From: Anas platyrhynchos
Taxonomy: Eukaryota; Chordata; Aves; Anseriformes; Anatidae
Direction: 5' to 3'
DNA length: 64,000 nucleotides
Assembly (NCBI RefSeq): GCF_047663525.1
Contig: NC_092603.1
Coordinates: 1,508,001 to 1,572,000 of the forward strand
The translations under genes were made by a program, and so were the position numbers. Below are positions 44,783 through 55,253 of the stretch, piece by piece. Under the pieces are notes generated by a model. It was not told the origin of the DNA. It searched no databases and was given only the letters and a program-made list of their open reading frames with translations. How positions within the stretch are numbered: the stretch's first letter is position 1; each line of letters opens with the position of its first letter.

Positions 44783-47700
44783 CTGCAGGGACAGAAGGAG
44801 CCAGGCCATCAGGGGCAGAGCTCAGCCCTGGGCAGGCTTTCCCCAGCTTGGGGCCAGGAGCTGCCCCACGGGGCAGGAGATGGGGCACCTCTTGGCTCCT
44901 GAACATGCCCCACCAAGGGCAGGAGGAGCACTGCAGAGGGCAACTCAACACACACCTACCTGTATTTTGAGGCAGCAGAAACCTTCTCCATGCTGGAAGG
45001 AGAGGGGAGAGCAGATCACAGCCCGCGGCTGGTGCCCAGTGGGTGTGGGCAGGGTGAGGGGCCAGCCCTGGGCTGCTCTGTCCCAGCTGCCCACCCTCCC
45101 CTGCACATCACCTTGACATTGCCCTTGGGCCCAAGCTCAAGAACACTCACCCAGCTCTGCAGCTTGTTCCCCTGGAAAAAGAAGCAAAAGCAGTATCTGA
45201 TGAGAGGGGAGAGCTTCTTACCCCATGCCTGAATCCCAAACTGCTTTGTTATGGTGCAGAATGCTCACTGAGCTTTGCATCTGTTTTCTCTGCCAAACAA
45301 AAGCAAAAAGAAAGCATGATGGAAAGGGACATCTTGCCTTCTCAAAATGCCCACTGTTAGAACCCAAATTCCTTCATTTGGGGGAGGGATGGGCACTCAC
45401 CCAGCTCTGCTTCTTGTTCCTCTGAAGAAAAGAAAAGCAAAAACACTTGGTCAGAGAGTACAGATTCTCATTACAAGACAAGAACTCATTTTCTTTGGGT
45501 TTGGGGCCAGAGACTCACTCAGTCTTGCAGATTGGTGCGCTAAAAATGAGAAGAAAATCATGGTGAGAGGGAACAGCCTCCCATACAATTGCTATGACCC
45601 CAAATACTTTCAGATGCTGATGGAGACTTACCAGCCTTTTGATGGTATTGATCTGGAAAATAAAAAGAAAATGAATGCATGATCAGAGAGGAAAGCTTCT
45701 CCTGCCATAGCTCCCATTGGAAGACATGAAGCTCATTCTGTTGGGTAGGGACACTCACCCAGCTCTGCTTTCAGTTCCGCTGCAAAAGGAAAGCAAAGGC
45801 AATGCATGATCAGAGGGGACAGCTTCTTGTCATATGCCTGCTCTCATGGCTACACCCCCAAATATATTCTTCTAGGAAGTGGCCAAATATTACTTTGCTC
45901 CCAAAGGAGGGACCAGACTAAAGTGAAGCTCAGCTGTGAGCATGGCTTGTGCAAGCAGAACAACCAGCACAGAAACTTGTTCAGCTTTCAGTACGATGCC
46001 ACCAAAAGACAAGTGGAAGTGAATGGGGAGCATGTGGAGGACGTCCCTGTCCCAAAAGCATCAGTGCTGAGTGGGGCAGCCTCGCAGCTTGCTCCCTCTC
46101 CCCACCTTGATCCCCGTTCCCTTCAGCCATCCCGACCATGTCCCATGACCAGGGCAGCCCCAGCCCCAGCACTCCCCACTCCCCCATCAGGGTGAGGGGC
46201 CAGCCCTGGGCTGCTCTGTCCCAGTTGCCTGTCTTCCCCTGAACATCGCCTTTGTGTTGCCAAGGGCACTCACCCAGCTCTGCTGCTTGTTCCTCTGAAG
46301 AAAAATAAAAAAGAGGGGGAGAGAAAAGAAATGCCTGATGAGAGGGGAGAGCTTCTCATTCTATTGCTGGACCCCATACTCTTTGTTGTGGTGCAGGATA
46401 CTCACCGAGTTCTCTATCCTTCCTCACTGTCAAACAAAAGCAAAAAGAATGCATGATAGAAAGGGACAATTTCCCATCCCACACTGCCCACCAGTAGGGC
46501 CCAAATTCCTTCATTTTGGGGAGGGACAATCACCCAGCTTTTTATCTTTTTGTTCTGGAAAATAAAGGCAAAAGCAATGCATGATCAGAGGGGACAGCTT
46601 CTTGTCATATGCCTGCTCCCATGGCTATGCCCCCAAATTTATTCTTCTAGGAAGTGGCCAAATATAACTTTGCTCCCAAAGGAGGGACCAGACTAATAGT
46701 GAGTGAAGTTCATCTGTGAGCATGGCTTGTGCAAGCAGAACAACCAGCACACAATCTTGTGCAGCTTTCTGTACGATGTCACCAAAAGAGAGGTGTAAGT
46801 GAATGGGGATTGGTGGAGGATGTCCCTGTCCCAGAAGCATCAGTGCCAAGTGGGACAACCCTGCAGTTCGCTTCCCGTCCCCACCTTGATCCCTGTTCCT
46901 TTCAGCCATCCCGGCCGTGTTCTATCCCCAGGGCAGCCCCGCACTCCCCACTCCCTCATCCGGGTGAGGGGCCCACACAGGGCTGCTCTGACCCAGTTGC
47001 CCACTGTCCCCTGAACATTGCCTTCGTGTTGCCGAAGACACTCCCCCAGCTCTGCTGCCTGTTCCTCTGAAGAAAAAAAAAAAAAAAAGATGGGGATTGA
47101 AAAGAAATCTCTGATGAGAGGGGAGAGCTTCTCATTCTATTGCTGGACCCCATACTGTTTGTTGTGGTGGAGGATACTCACTGAGTTCTTTATCCTTCCT
47201 CACTGTCAAACAAAAGCAAAAAGAATGCATGATAGAAAGGGACAACTTCCCATCCCACACTGCCCACCAATAGGGCCCAAATTCCTTCATTTTGGGGAGG
47301 GACACTCACCCAGCTCTTCAGCTAGGTCCTCTGAATAAGAAAAGCAAAAATACTTGGTGAGAGAGTACAGATTCTCATTACATGATGAGAACCCATTTTC
47401 TTTGGATTTGGGGCCAGACACTCACGCAGTCTTGCAGATTGGCGCTCTAGAAATGAGAAGAAAATCATGGTAGAGGGAACAGCTTCCCATCCCACCGCGA
47501 TGACCCCAAATACTTTCAGATTTTGATGGAGACTTACCAGCCTTTGCACAGTATTCGTCTGGAAAAGAAAGAGAAAATCCTTGGAGTGTTCTGTCCCAGC
47601 TGCCCACCCTCCCCTAAGTATCACCTTGGCCTTGTCCTGGGGCCCAAGCACATGGACACTCACCCAAATCTGCTGCTTGATCCGCTGGAAAAGGAAAGCA

Positions 47701-49793
47701 AAAGGAAAGCAGGATAAGAAGGGAGAACTTCCCATCTGACTGATGCTTATGGGAAAATATTGGGTTTACAAATGCAGACTTACCTAACTGTCCAGCTTTT
47801 TTAATGGGAAAGAAAAAAAAAGTCAATGTGTGACCAAAAGGAAGTGCTTCACATTCCATGGCTACTCCCTTACCTAGACCCTTAATTATTCTTCTGAGTT
47901 GAGTGTGCACAGAGCACCTTCCTTGGAGTTTGGGTGGGACCAGACTAACATGGAACAAGACCCAACTTTGAGCAATGTTTGTGCACGTGGAGCAGTAAGG
48001 ACAGACACTTGTACAGCTCTCTGCACCATGCCACCAAAACACAAGGGGAAGTAAAGGGAGACAGGTGGAGGATGTCCCTGTTCAAGAAGTGTCAGAGCAG
48101 AGCGGGGCAGCCCCACGGCTCACTCCCCGTCCCCACCTTGATCCCCGTTTCTTTCAGCCATCCCGGCCGTGTCCCATGCCCAGGGCAGCCCCAGCCCCAG
48201 CACTCCCCACTCCCACCCCAGGCTCCAGCTGCTCCTCCAGCACCCCTGAGCCACCAGCACACAAGCCCCCAGAGCCCACCCAGACCAGGCCCTCCCACAC
48301 AGACACCACTTCCGCAGGGGCTGGGGGCAGGGACTGCAAGGACTCACCCAGCTCTCGGCTCAGTGTCGCTGAAAACCAAAGGTGGAGGAAGAGGTGGTGA
48401 GCAGAGCAGCTTGGTTGCTGGGTGGGAACATGTGCAGGGGGGCTGCACCTTGCCACCAGCCCCACGCTGCAGCCATGTTCCCTGGCCTCCCACCCAAGGC
48501 CTCTTACCTTCTCCCCTGCCTTCGTTGCCCACAGCAGAGGCCCAAGACGATCCTAAGGCCTTTGGCATCCCCAGGAGAACATTCCCTTCCTCCTCCTACG
48601 CACCTCCCTGGGCCAGGGCTCAGCCCCGCTCCACACCCAGGGGGGTCCCTGCAGAACACCACCCTCCGCTCCATCCCTGCGCTGCCAGATTACCTTGCTT
48701 TCGGAAGAGATAAACACCGAGGCCAATGTACACAGTCAAAAGCACGAGGACCAGAGCCAGAACCACTATCAAGGGCTGGGCGTTTAGGAAAAAGGGATCT
48801 GAGAAAAGGTACCAGGAAAAGGGCTGTATTTAAATGCCTGGGATTAGAAAAGCAAGACCCAGACTTCTCGCAGCTCAGGACAAGTGCAGGGGCCAGGAAC
48901 ACATGCACGATCTCCTTAAAGCATCAATCCAGCCACTAACCTGACACCACCAGATGCACCGTTGCTTCATCATAAGCATCACCATCTTTCACAATACAGA
49001 CATACTGGCCATCATCAGAAGGTCTCAGCCCCGTGATTCGTAAGTCCAGGCTTCCAGCAGAGAGACCATCTCTGACCAACTCTGTTCTCCCGGCATATGC
49101 CTGCATCTGCTCCCCGTACAGGTCCTCTCCATTGCGGTAGTGGTGCACTGTCTCAGAGAACTTGTCCCGGATCCACCTGACCTCCAAGCTGCGAGCATCG
49201 TGTTGAGGGGACAAGTGGCAGGGCAGCACGACATCCTGCCCCATGGTGGCAGTGACAGGCTGGTCTGGTCCCACCACTCTGAGCTGGGCTGGGTCATGAA
49301 GAAGGGTACAGAGAGATGGTGAGACTTTGCCATTGTAAATGTAGGGTCAGTGAGTAACAAAGGGTGAGCTCTGCGTGAGTTCGTGTGTGCTGTGTCCGCC
49401 TTGTCCTGTTGGATACTGAGGCAACAAGAGAGGGAGAGGGAGGACGTGCAGGAGAAGGAGGTGTGCTGGGAGTGGGAGCTCTCTCTGCAGCGTTCATGTA
49501 GGTGAAGATGAGCCAGAAAGTGCAGCCGAGGCAGTGCCCTTATTGCATGGAATAACCAAAGGGAAAGCGAAACCGAGTGGGGGACGAGCTGTGGGCTCAG
49601 GTCCCCCCTGTCCCACAGCCGCTCCCCTGCCCCACAACATGAGGTCTGTCAGGCCCAGGGGGAAGAGCCCCCAGCAGCCCCGCAGAATCCTACCTGAGCT
49701 CAGCCAGAGGAGGAGCAGAGTGACGAGGGAAGTCAGGAGGCCCCTGGCATGGCCAGTGAGGCTGGGGTGGCTGCAGCCCCAGGAGAGCCCCAT
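44247..49793 (-). CDS. BGL5: V-TM-16 heptads-B30.2, IgC exon lost
   Basis: The exons are 49694-49793, 48941-49288, 48694-48798, sixteen 21-bp exons, 44960-44992 and 44247-44782. They give 1458 bp and 485 residues: signal 1-33, IgV 34-149, TM exon 150-184, heptads 185-296, linker 297-307, B30.2 308-485. The intron between V and TM is short (48799-48940) and joins gggccaggaacac from the TM side to gatctccttaaagcatc from the V side, so the IgC exon was removed between two introns. Since both flanks are phase 1, the frame is kept. The exterior is therefore a single V domain, as in chicken BG. One microexon (47046-47066) has GG in place of its GT donor; if it is skipped the product is 478 residues. 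Confidence 0.83.
45151..48368 (-). CDS. BGL5 array of sixteen 21-bp heptad exons
   Basis: The left coordinates in transcript order are 48348, 47664, 47538, 47426, 47310, 47182, 47046, 46534, 46406, 46274, 45759, 45632, 45519, 45401, 45269 and 45151. All are open. The exon at 47046 is followed by GGGAGT rather than GTGAGT. A dead exon with a donor but no acceptor lies near 47783. Two long introns (45780-46273 and 46555-47045) carry the shared spacer block. Linker: 44960-44992. Confidence 0.84.
48694..48798 (-). CDS. BGL5 transmembrane exon
   Basis: Stem DPFFLNAQPL and core IVVLALVLVLLTVYIGLGVYL, then FRKQ. The first codon is completed by the V exon (phase 1), so direct V-to-TM splicing reads through. 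Confidence 0.87.
48941..49288 (-). CDS. BGL5 IgV exon
   Basis: An open V-set with VRWIRDKFSETVHHYRNGED, EQMQAYAGRTEL and DDGQYVCIVKDGDAYDEA, ending HLVVSG. Its loops are most like BGL1. Confidence 0.9.
49694..49793 (-). CDS. BGL5 signal peptide exon
   Basis: ATG at 49791-49793; MGLSWGCSHPSLTGHARGLL and a hydrophobic core ending WLSS. Intact donor. Confidence 0.8.
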
Positions 49794-50319
49794 CTGTGCT
49801 GCAGCAGGAGCAGGAGCTGTGGGCAGGACCTGAAGCAGAAGAGAGAGGGGACTGAGGGGCTGCAGGCACCACAGGCAGATGGGGAAGGAGTCCCCCTGGG
49901 CCCGGGCACAAATAGCCACAGCCAGCAGCACCTTGGGCAGGGCGCAGAGCTTGCGCTTTTATCACGGGCTGGGGGACACAGCAGGCAGCCCCCAGGGGTT
50001 CTTCTCCAAGGGAGTCCCACTGACAGAGAGGTCCCTCACCACACCTAGTCGATCTGCAGAAAGCACAAGGCTACGCCCAACTTCCCTAACCTTTGCCCAG
50101 TTCCTGCCTGCAATAACCCTCTGGGAGCACCTTTGTCCCTGGGGCAATGGGAGCAAGTGTCCTGGGAGCTCTAGAGGCCTGGCACCACCATCCCATCACA
50201 GCTGGGTGCCCTCCCCAATGCCTTCAGCAAGCACAAGGGGCTTGTCCCCAGCAGGAGCCTCACCAGAACACCAGGGAATGCTACTGACTGAGCTCACTGT
50301 CTGGGTTATGGGGACTGCA
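49794..50319 (-). other. BGL5 5' flank
   Basis: Conserved upstream block with no gene seen. It carries about 40 bp of private sequence near 50280-50320 before the CR1 fragment. Confidence 0.4.
49956..49963 (-). promoter_or_regulatory. BGL5 possible TATA-like box
   Basis: The minus strand reads GATAAAAG about 165 bp upstream of the ATG. The other copies have weaker forms at the same place (GACAAAAG in BGL1; one or more A lost in BGL3 and 6). Confidence 0.25.
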
Positions 50320-50660
50320 GTCTTTCCCTGATGCTTCGACTCCGCCACTCCTCAATTCACTCTGCTCCTGCTCCTCAGGGGGTCCCTCCTGTGGGATGCC
50401 GTGCTTCCCAAACTGATCCTGCGTGGTCCTTACTCCGGCATCCCAGTTGTCTGCCCTCCCTGCACGCCTTTTTATGCAGAGGGATGGAGAGTTCTTACGC
50501 TCTAAGGAAAACATCCTTAGAGTCTCCATCTCTCCTCAGCTCCTTTGTTCCATAGGATGGTGTTCCAGGGGATCTCATCCTCTAGGTCTTTAAATAGCTT
50601 GAAGTTTGCTCTTTGGGAGTTCAGGTTCCTGCCTTTGCCCTTTGCCAGGCTCATATTCCT
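50320..50660 (-). mobile_element. CR1 LINE fragment upstream of BGL5
   Basis: Only the left part of the old endonuclease-region fragment is present. About 260 bp that I could not identify (50661-50929) follows. Confidence 0.6.
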
Positions 50661-50929
50661 TGAGATCACAAACTCCTTCCCTGTGGTTGATCTTTCTGTG
50701 GACTTTGCTAGTTCTCAAAGAGTCTCCTCTTTCCTGCCTTAGAACATTGTATCAATTATGCAGAGGCACTTCGGGGCAGGGGGAAGACTCTTCCTTCGTC
50801 TCCGATCACAGACGAGGGTCCACCCTCCTTTGTCCCGTGCTTCAAATATGCTTATTTTGGGCTGAATGCTTGTCTCCCTACCCCTTGCCTGGACTTAAGG
50901 CAGGGCTGTTGCTCAGCCCGTATCAGCAT

Positions 50930-51284
50930 ATAATAACATTTATCAATCTCCTGCTCAGTTTCCCACATGCTATGCTGCCTGGTGAGCTCCTCTCCCAACT
51001 GAGCCACCTGTTTGAAGAGCTCACCCAGCTGAGGGCACACTTGCACCCATGACATCCACCTCTGCCTTCAGGCCCTAAGGGGACCTCCAGAGACTGGAGC
51101 TCCCTGGAAGTGAGGGGTTGGGCTGCTCTTCCCATCCTCAGGAGGTCTGTTTGTGGGGAGGCATCTACCCAGGGAGGTTGCGGACCCCCATTTGGGTTTC
51201 AGCTGCAGACCGGCAGACATGGCGAGTGGACACCATTTCTTCAGCAGAAGGTCCTTCCCAGAACAGAGATATGACCAACCCTGC
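50930..51284 (-). mobile_element. Possible CR1 ORF1-like remnant, unit 5
   Basis: The minus strand reads CPQLGELFKQVAQLGEELTR and WETEQEIDK, a coiled-coil-like segment. Same block as 21657-22020. Confidence 0.35.
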
Positions 51285-51597
51285 TCGACCTTCTTGCTCG
51301 TCCTGCCTGCAAGCACTGCCATGCAAACTGCCATGCCATGCCCTGACCGACACGCCATGCTCTGTTAACCACGCTTCTGGACTCTCACTCTCCCTAGGGT
51401 TCTGCCTTTATATGACAGAAAGGGGGTTTCTAGTTCCTCCCATGCCTCATCAGCTGGCCTCGCGAGGGCTGCTGAGTCCTAGCAGCTCCCTTGGATTTCT
51501 CAAATACCCTCGATGAAGGAAAACCCCTGCATGCCTCGATCCCCCACTCTGCTGCAGGACGCATTGCCCCGGAGCTGATTGCCTCGGCTTCCTTTGT
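51285..51597. other. Unit 5 backbone, no gene seen
   Basis: A copy of the 1-339 block, closest to units 3 and 4. Confidence 0.45.
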
Positions 51598-51739
51598 AGT
51601 GATTTAAAATATTCCCACACTTGGAATTTGTAGCGAGGGGCCCAAAATTGAACACAGGGGTACAGGGTAGCCACTGGCCCCACTGACCCTCATTCTTGCC
51701 CTGCTCCTGCAGGACCAAGGAGACGTGAGCCAGGAGTGC
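51598..51739 (-). pseudogene. Relic BG 3' end, unit 5, shortened
   Basis: Only the two ends of the relic remain. A scrap of CR1-like sequence (gtagcgaggggcccaaaatt) replaces the middle. Confidence 0.6.
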
Positions 51740-52037
51740 AGAAATTTCTTCTCAGAAGGAATGGTTAGGCATTGGAATGGGTTGTCCTGGGAGTTGGTGG
51801 AGTCACTGTCCCTGGGGGCGTTTAAGGAAAGGCTGGATGTGGTGCTTAGGGACATGGTTTAATGGGTAATAGTGGTGGCAGAGAGGTGGTTGGCCCAGAT
51901 GTGAGAAACAAAGATGTGATTTTGCAGTAGAAGGTGTGCTTTTGCAGTGGAAAATGACTCTATCCGTGCATAATTGGAAGGGATTTTTAAGTCATGACAG
52001 TGGCGAAGCAGTGATGACCTTAGAGGTCTTTTCCAGC
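51740..52037 (+). mobile_element. CR1 LINE 3' end, plus strand, unit 5
   Basis: Same insertion; resumes at 52622 after the LTR. Confidence 0.82.
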
Positions 52038-52621
52038 TGTACTGGGTCTTGCTGGGATGTTAACTTTCCCTGCAGCAGCCCATACAGTGCTGTGCTCTGC
52101 ACTTGGAGCTAGAACAGCAGTGGTATCACACCAGTGTTGTGTCTGCTGCTGAGCAGTGCTGGCACAGCATCGGGGCTCTCTCTAACCCTCCTAGGGGGTG
52201 GGCAAAAAAGTGAGAGAAGAAACATCACCAGGGCAGCTGACCGAAACCAACCAAAGGGATATTCCATACCATGGTCAATCATCGCTCATGTGTGGGAAGT
52301 AGAGAGTAATTTCTTTCCTCTGCTCTTCCAAATAGCCTTTATTGGATTTGTTTGTTTGTTTGTTTGTTTTTTCCCTTTCCCCCTCCCTTTTCCCCTTTCC
52401 TTTTTTCCTTTTTTTTTCTTTTTTTTTTTTTTTTTTCCCCTTTAGTTAAATTGCTTAGTTAACAATAACATTTCCTTAATACTTTTTTTTCCTTTAGTTA
52501 AGTTATCCTTATCTCAACCCGTGAGTTGTTCTTTACTTTACTTCTTCCCCTCCTCATGTAGGGAGGGGGAGTGAGACAGCAGTTGTGGTGTTTAGCTGCC
52601 GAGCACAGTAAAACCACCACA
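52038..52621 (+). mobile_element. Solo LTR fossil (ERVL type), unit 5
   Basis: Same insertion point. The left copy of the target duplication has one change and the right one is CCAAC. Confidence 0.76.
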
Positions 52622-52987
52622 CCAACTTCAATGATTCCTTGATCTAGGGCTGAAGTCTGAGGCCACCTGCTGCCTCTGCTTGGAGGACTTCCAGGAGCTG
52701 GTGATGCCTCCTGTGGGCACAGCCTCTGCAGAGCCTGTGTGATGGAGACTGGAAACTCTTTGGGTGCACCCAGGGCAGGAAGGGCAATGAACCCAGGTGG
52801 GACAAGGGGGTCCCAGGTACCAGCTGGGGAAGTGGGGCAGCTGGAGCTTTGGTTCCTCCTGGCTCTGACTCCCAGGACCAACACCAAGGAGATGGTCTGC
52901 TGCAAAACTCCTCCGCATGCAGCAAAGCCTCAGGACAGAAAGCACCCAGCAAATGCCACTGCCAGACTCCATCTTCCTGTGCAAAAC

Positions 52988-52993
52988 TTTATT
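52988..52993 (-). terminator. BGL6 possible poly(A) signal
   Basis: AATAAA beyond the CR1 3' end, about 1 kb after the stop, as in BGL3. Confidence 0.25.
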
Positions 52994-52994
52994 T

Positions 52995-53572
52995 CACAGA
53001 ATCATAGAATTGTAGAATATCCCGAGTTGGAAGGGACCCATAAGGATCATCAAGTCCAACTCCTGGCACAGCACAGGTCTGCCCAAAAGTTTAGACCATG
53101 GGACTAAGTGCACAGTCCAATCGCTTTTTAAATTCAGGCAGGCTTGGTGCAGTGAGTACTTCCCTGGGGAGCGCGTTCCAGTGTGCAACCACCCTCTTGG
53201 TGAAGAACCTCTTCCTGATGTCCAGCGTAAACTTCCCCTGCCTCAGCTTAATGCCATTCCCGTGGGTCCTATCACTGTTGTCTACAGAGAATAGGTCACC
53301 TGCCTCTCCACTCCCCCTTGCAAGGAAGTTGTAGGCCATGATGAGGTCCCCCCTCAGCCTCCTCTTCTTCAGGCTGAACAGGCCCAGTGCCCTCAGCCAT
53401 CTTCGTCGCCCTCCTCTGGACACTCTCCAACAGTTTAAAGTCCTCTTTTTACTGCGGTGCCCAGAACTGCACACAGTACTCGAGATGAGGCCGCACCAGC
53501 GCAGAGCAGAGCGGGACAATCACTTCCCTCAACCGACGAGCAATGCCGTGCTCGATGCACCCCAGGGTACGC
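52995..53572 (-). mobile_element. CR1 LINE 3' of BGL6
   Basis: Same insertion. Confidence 0.85.
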
Positions 53573-53992
53573 TTGCCACAGTTCTGTTGCTGCTGTGCCT
53601 TTTTGTGCTCCAGACGGGGGAACAAAAAGCCCCCACAGGCTGCTCATGCTCAGCACCAGGCACAGAGCAAGGATCAACCCCAAACTAGGAGGCAAAGGTG
53701 GCCTGCACTGGCCAGCAGCACACGGTGACCACATCCCTTGCCCCGGGGTCTGCAAGCAGTGCAAGCAGAGGGGAGAGGAGCGTGGAGAGCTGCTGCAGCC
53801 CCTGTGCTGCCCGCTGGGGCTCAGAGGCAGGTTAACACCTGTGGGTACCAGTAGGGCTTGTGCCCCAGTCCAGGAGTCCTGGGCAGGGCAGAGCCTAGGG
53901 GCTACAAGGGGCCTGGTCCTTGCTGGCAGCATCCCAGCCCTCCTCCAGCAGCAGGAAGGAACACACGGAGCAGCCCCTGGCCCCACTGCCCC

Positions 53993-54621
53993 TCATTCCT
54001 GTGCTGCTCCTGCAGAACCAAGGAGAGGTGATGCAGGAGTGGCTGGAGAATCACAGGAGCTCCCCTGGGCTTTGGACGTGGTGTGGGGGGTGCTGTCCCT
54101 CAGGCACAGCTGAAATCCCTCTGTCCACACCAGAAACCAGGGGCGGATGGGCTTTGTATCGAAGTTGGCTGCTGGGAACTGAAAGATCTCAACGCCATTG
54201 TCAGCATTGATAAAAGACACCTGCTGCTGGGTACAGTCCAGACAGACCCAGATCCTTGTGGGGATAGAGGACAGGGACAAGGGCGTGCGAGGTAACGTCA
54301 GAGATTTGAGTTGCCCTTGTTGGTACCGCACAGCCCAGATCCCTTCTTCAGGAGTCATTTTGTAAAAGCCAGTTCTGGTCACAGAAGCCCAAGCCACCCC
54401 CACACCCCACCAAGAATACGTATCCATCTTCCCCTCCACCTCCACCAACCAGCAGTGCCTCCCCTCTTCAAACTCCTCACGTCCCAACACGCAGCACCAA
54501 CTGTCAAATCTGTCCAGGCTGTAAGGTAACTGCTGCTGTTCACTTTGAAATCTTACTCTCCTGTGGTCCTCTGACAGGACGAGCCGGGGATGAGCCGTGT
54601 CCGGATCCAGGGTCACCTTCA
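53993..54621 (-). CDS. BGL6 B30.2 exon with extended C-terminus
   Basis: The same 209-residue form as BGL3, with the 31-residue Ser/Thr/Pro-rich tail ending at TGA 53993-53995. It differs at a handful of positions (LPYSLDRF, LPRTPLSL, EIFQFPAANF). Confidence 0.88.
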
Positions 54622-55199
54622 CTGCAGGGACAGAAGGAGCCAGGCCATCAGGGGCAGAGCTCAGCCCTGGGCAGGCTTTCCCCAGCTCGGGGCCAGGACC
54701 TGCCCCACGGGGCAGGAGATGGGGCACCTCTTGGCTCCTGAACATGCCCCACCAGGGGCAGGGGAAGCACCACAGAGGGCAACCCAGTGCACATTTACCT
54801 GTATTGTGAGGCAGCAGAAACTTTCTCCATGCTGGAAGGAGAGGGGAGAGCTGGTCACAGCCCGTGGTTGGTACCCAGTGGGTGTGGGCAGGGTGAGGGG
54901 CCAGCCCTGGGCTGCTCTGTCCCAGCTCCCCTGCACATCACCTTGGTGTTGCCCTAGGGCCCAAGCTCAGGGACACTCACCCAGCTCTGCAGCTTTTTTC
55001 TCTGAAAAGGAAAGTGAATATAATGCATGATCAGGGGGGAGAGTTGCTCAGCCCATGGCTTCTTTCAAGGGAAGACCCCACTTCCCCTTAGCTAGGGAGG
55101 GAAACTCACCAAGCATTGCATGTTCTTCCGCTGCAAAAGAAAGAAAAAAGGAAAACATGATCAGAGATCATAGTTTCTGATCCCATAGCTCTCACTCAG

Positions 55200-55253
<54 letters not shown>

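Larger units (their letters stand above)
52651..53992 (-). other. BGL6 3' flank around the CR1
   Basis: Same plan as BGL3. No gene seen. Confidence 0.5.
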
